The translations under genes were made by a program, and so were the position numbers. 64,000 nucleotides of DNA from Chitinophaga sp. sic0106 (lineage in GTDB: Bacteria > Bacteroidota > Bacteroidia > Chitinophagales > Chitinophagaceae), in contig NZ_JAHUWJ010000025.1 of NCBI RefSeq assembly GCF_019219075.1, forward strand, positions 39,872 through 103,871. Reading direction: 5' to 3'. Shown piece by piece: positions 62,201 through 64,000 of this stretch. How positions within the stretch are numbered: the first letter of the stretch is position 1; each line of letters starts with the position of its first letter. The notes beneath the pieces are model-generated. The model saw nothing but the letters and a program-made list of their open reading frames with translations. It did no database searches and had not been told where the DNA came from.

Positions 62201-62473
62201 GTAAACGAACCGTTTGTAGAAGATGCAAGCTGGGTACGTCTGCGCGAAATGTCACTCTCTTATCGTATTGATGGCAAGAAATTATTTAAAAACAAGCGCT
62301 ACTTCCAGGGCGTGACTGTCTCCGCAATCGGCCGCAACCTCTGGCTCAGCACCAAATACAAAGGTGTAGATCCTGAAACAAGTCTGTTCGGAACCCAGGA
62401 AGCACAAGGTTTTGATTACTTCAATAACCCAGGTACAAAAACCTATGGTTTCAGCCTCAAATTCGAGTTCTAG
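59249..62473 (+). CDS. SusC/RagA-family TonB-linked outer-membrane protein
   Basis: A 1,074-aa receptor of the SusC type. Signal peptide MKKMLLFFAMLMAVVSMLHA; carboxypeptidase-like domain at about 22-100 (LSGAVRSTDDVPLPMVTIQI, DSKGRFSLTVPEGAVLVIRS); TonB-box-like stretch LSEVVVTALGV near 105; plug with PLFVVDGIPMDNSE near 175 and ITTLKGPAAAAIYGSRASNG near 222; then a long beta-barrel with the terminal YGFSLKFEF. It would import a glycan or other nutrient together with the SusD next door. There is no regulator (ECF sigma, anti-sigma, HTCS) or glycoside hydrolase in this window, so the substrate is unknown. Downstream terminator after the SusD gene. Confidence 0.95.
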   Translation: MKKMLLFFAMLMAVVSMLHAQTRQLSGAVRSTDDVPLPMVTIQIKGTTTGTVTDSKGRFSLTVPEGAVLVIRSLGYQTREVPAGVSATLNIMLTQDDKSLSEVVVTALGVKENKRKLGFAAQDIKAEDLTRTAPSNPLSALSGKVAGASVITASGTPGAAVRVTMRGPTTLGDNQPLFVVDGIPMDNSEVNTGSDAGGTAGVTQSNRLVDMNNDDIESITTLKGPAAAAIYGSRASNGVVVITTKKGKRTVDGKTFNVSYTVTGNFDRVNKLPERQNKYAQGLEGTYLGPDNASGFRSYSFGPAIDTMVFDGNANYLWDKNGRLVGRSANPSGKKANVYDPYDFFVTGKGIQHNLSVSGGNTSLGYRVSVSHMNQGGIIPNSNFKKTTVNFSTDYKFNDKFNVVTSMNYANSGGNRPQQGSNTSGIMLGLLRTTPTFDNSNGGLKFDDPSTYMLGDNSGRQRSYRGTGGYDNPYWTVNMNPYTGSVQRFYGNLTMNYKPFEWLTITERAGADYSSDNRKQIYSKYSAGAVAGQYFEDQMSSFTINNDLFASFQKTTKKVSYGLMFGHNVYDYTYKYLHTQGDAFVSNDFQGITNTLSNSLGISNSRQRRVAFYGQANFSYDNYLFIEATGRYESSSTLPVENQWYFFPSVNAGFVFTDALKMHSKVLNYGKIRAAHSMVGRALSPYFTTTYFGQTAPGDGWTNGITFPYNGLVGYSKGSVIGNDKLKAEKTSQTELGAELRFLGDRITLDYTFYKGTSKDLLNQVTVATSSGYGSIWLNSATMTNVGHEVTLGVTPVKTKDFNWNMTFNYSQNRNNVVKLAEGLDRIDFNGFTGISTSVLVGKQYGTLYGTGYLKDAQGRLVINDEDGSPDKGLPILQDALQYLGDINPKWIGSFGNTFTYKGISLYLLFETRQKFSMWNGTWGAMTNFGVSANTLDRYTTKVFDGVKGHIDANTGEVITKGDKNDIPGLLDEYFYTGVGSGFLVNEPFVEDASWVRLREMSLSYRIDGKKLFKNKRYFQGVTVSAIGRNLWLSTKYKGVDPETSLFGTQEAQGFDYFNNPGTKTYGFSLKFEF

Positions 62474-62512
62474 TCCGGAAAAAACATAGGTAGTATTTTA
62501 AAAAATGACATC

Positions 62513-63832
62513 ATGAAATTTAGCAATAAAATCATAGCCACATTAGGTATCGCTGCAGTACTGCTCAGCACCGGATGTAAAAAATACCTGGATGTAAACG
62601 TTGATCCAGACAGACCTTTACTGGCTTCCCCTGGTCCGGTACTTGCCGGCGCCCAGGTAACAGGTGCCTACACCCTGGGTGGCGCCGACTTCTCCCTGAT
62701 TACAGGCATTCTTACCGGCCAGGTAACCGGTGCCGACAGGCAATTTGGTAACTATGAGAAGTATCAGCTGGTAGCGGATAACTTTAATAACCCATGGAGT
62801 AGTCTGTATCAGGGTACGCTGATTAATTATCAGGAACTGCTGCATACCGCAGATGCTAAAAAATATTTCCTGCTGGGTGGTATCACTAAGCTGATGACAG
62901 CTTACACCGTACTCACCATGACGGATGTATGGGGTGATCTGCCTTACTCCGATGCATTCAAAGGCCTGGAAGGTCAGTATAAGTCCAAATACGATAAGCA
63001 GGAGGATCTGTATAAGACCATCGACGGCCTGATCACTTCAGCCATCGCTGATCTCAACAATCCGGTTCCGGGTGTAAATCCTGGTACTTATGATGTGGTG
63101 TATGGCGGTTCCGCTTCCAAATGGATCAAATTCGCCAATTCACTGCGTTTGCGTTTGCTCATTCACCAGACTAAGAAAGATGCTGCCGGCGCTGCTGCCA
63201 AGGTAATCACTGCTGCCACTGCCGCGGGTGGCCTGATTACTGCCGAAGCAGATGATGCAGAAGTCTACTTCCTCGACGATGAGTCCAGAGCTAACCCGCT
63301 GTATCAATTCAATACGCAACGTGAAGGTTATGCCGAGTACGAAAATACCTATCTGACTAGTTTTATGGAAGCGGCCGGTGATACACGCCTGGATGAATAC
63401 CTGGGAGGCTTTTACGATTCTCCGAATTCATCTGTATTGATGATCACCAGCTATGAAGTGGAATTCATCCTGGCAGAAGCTTTTGTAAGAGCAGGAGATA
63501 ATGTAAATGGTAAGCTCCACTACGAAAATGCGGTGAAAGCCTCTTTTGCCAAAGTGGGTGCAGCAATTGGTAACTATCTGACCACCAGTGGCAGTTTTGA
63601 TGCCGCCGCCAATAAACTCAACCTGGTGCTTACGCAGAAATATGTTGCCATGTACCTGCAGGCAGAAACCTACACCGACTGGCGCCGCACCGGTATTCCT
63701 GCCCTCACCTCAAAAGTGACCGGAAAGGAAATCCCTCGCCGACTGCCTTACCCACAGTCTGAAATCTCTTATAATTCCGAAAATGTTCCAGGGGGACTCA
63801 CCCTTAACTCCAAAGTTTGGTGGGATCAATAA
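62513..63832 (+). CDS. SusD/RagB-family nutrient-binding lipoprotein
   Basis: A 439-aa lipoprotein with lipobox VLLSTGCKK, acylation at Cys22. It fits the SusD-like_2 group (YLDVNVDPDRP directly after the lipobox; ITKLMTAYTVLTMTDVWGDL and PYSDAFKGLEGQYKSKYDKQ near 122-155; EVEFILAEAFVRAGD near 314; the C-terminal ending TLNSKVWWDQ). These bind the substrate on the cell surface above the SusC channel. It starts 39 bp after susC, and a terminator follows the stop codon. Confidence 0.94.
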   Translation: MKFSNKIIATLGIAAVLLSTGCKKYLDVNVDPDRPLLASPGPVLAGAQVTGAYTLGGADFSLITGILTGQVTGADRQFGNYEKYQLVADNFNNPWSSLYQGTLINYQELLHTADAKKYFLLGGITKLMTAYTVLTMTDVWGDLPYSDAFKGLEGQYKSKYDKQEDLYKTIDGLITSAIADLNNPVPGVNPGTYDVVYGGSASKWIKFANSLRLRLLIHQTKKDAAGAAAKVITAATAAGGLITAEADDAEVYFLDDESRANPLYQFNTQREGYAEYENTYLTSFMEAAGDTRLDEYLGGFYDSPNSSVLMITSYEVEFILAEAFVRAGDNVNGKLHYENAVKASFAKVGAAIGNYLTTSGSFDAAANKLNLVLTQKYVAMYLQAETYTDWRRTGIPALTSKVTGKEIPRRLPYPQSEISYNSENVPGGLTLNSKVWWDQ

Positions 63833-63880
63833 TCACGTATTTCCAACGCTGATAAAAAAAGAGGGCCATTTGAGCTAGTC

Positions 63881-63910
63881 ATGGTCGGAAGAAATTCCGA
63901 CCATTTCTTT
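63881..63910 (+). terminator. Terminator after susCD
   Basis: Perfect 10-bp stem (63881-63890 with 63895-63904), GAAA loop, then TTTCTTT. Confidence 0.85.
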
Positions 63911-64000
63911 ATGTTTTGAAGTAAATATCAGGATTTCCGCCACATAAGACAACGATTTGAGCAATTGCCAGATCCCTGACTTCCATAGCCATGCGCCTTT
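63911..64000. other. Window edge, nothing identified
   Basis: 90 bp. Two minus-strand frames are open to the edge (one reads EVRDLAIAQIVVLC-like text, one WKSGIWQLLKSLSY-like text), but neither is long enough to support a gene. A convergent gene may enter from beyond the edge. Confidence 0.3.

Noticed and set aside
63911..64000. Partial gene entering from the right edge on the minus strand
   Set aside because: Two frames are open but too short to distinguish; no start, no recognisable motif.

Overview
The window is about 64 kb of ordinary chromosome from a Bacteroidota bacterium, most likely a Chitinophaga-like member of the Chitinophagaceae. This rests on a SusC/SusD pair, type III glutamine synthetase, a lipoprotein-anchored Omp85 (TamL-like), DUF5103, a MoxR/DUF58/DUF4129/DUF4350/SpoIIM cluster, a phosphosulfolactate synthase next to aroE, almost no Shine-Dalgarno sequences, and promoters of the TTTG-N19-TAnnTTTG type. 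I saw no phage, insertion sequence, CRISPR array, tRNA or rRNA.

Layout. 1-6.4 kb: transporters (APC permease cut by the window edge, DAACS symporter, MFS), a DedA membrane protein, a MarR regulator and malate dehydrogenase. 6.6-9.9 kb: a secreted thioredoxin-like protein, EF-P, and the accB-accC pair for fatty acid synthesis. 9.9-16.7 kb: two secreted proteins of unclear role, type III glutamine synthetase and small-type PurL. 16.7-20.2 kb: a PepSY membrane protein and a TonB-dependent receptor, probably an iron-uptake operon. 20.2-20.8 kb: a gene-free stretch with a possible orphan small RNA. 20.8-31.1 kb: an alpha-oxoamine synthase, a PafA-type phosphatase, an enoyl-CoA hydratase, a TPR protein, phosphosulfolactate synthase, aroE, a methyltransferase and truB. 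31.2-41.8 kb: envelope functions (TamL-like Omp85, two overlapping lipoprotein genes behind a TrmH methylase, a LolE-like permease, DUF5103) and a type II NADH dehydrogenase. 42-45 kb: a 60-bp tandem repeat, glycerol kinase, a small transaldolase and a previously easily missed SRP RNA gene. 45-51 kb: the RDD/SpoIIM/DUF4129/DUF4350/MoxR/DUF58 cluster. 51-55.8 kb: riboflavin synthase, cobalamin adenosyltransferase, an ABC ATPase, gatC, trpS and a deoxynucleoside kinase. 55.9-63.9 kb: two outer-membrane proteins, one with a ComEA-like helix-hairpin-helix region, then a SusC/SusD pair.

The most interesting signals are (i) several genes whose -7 promoter element lies only 3-6 nt before the start codon, predicting leaderless mRNAs, with the SRP RNA promoter as an internal ruler; (ii) a recurring intergenic architecture of two adjacent or overlapping hairpins with short loops; (iii) the orphan terminator and candidate RNA near 20.5 kb; (iv) an EF-P whose modification loop lacks the usual PG[KR]G; (v) a helix-hairpin-helix domain fused to a predicted outer-membrane barrel; and (vi) a possible sulfonolipid link between phosphosulfolactate synthase and a nearby alpha-oxoamine synthase. 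Many start codons were moved to a downstream ATG where the longest reading frame began at an implausible TTG or GTG.
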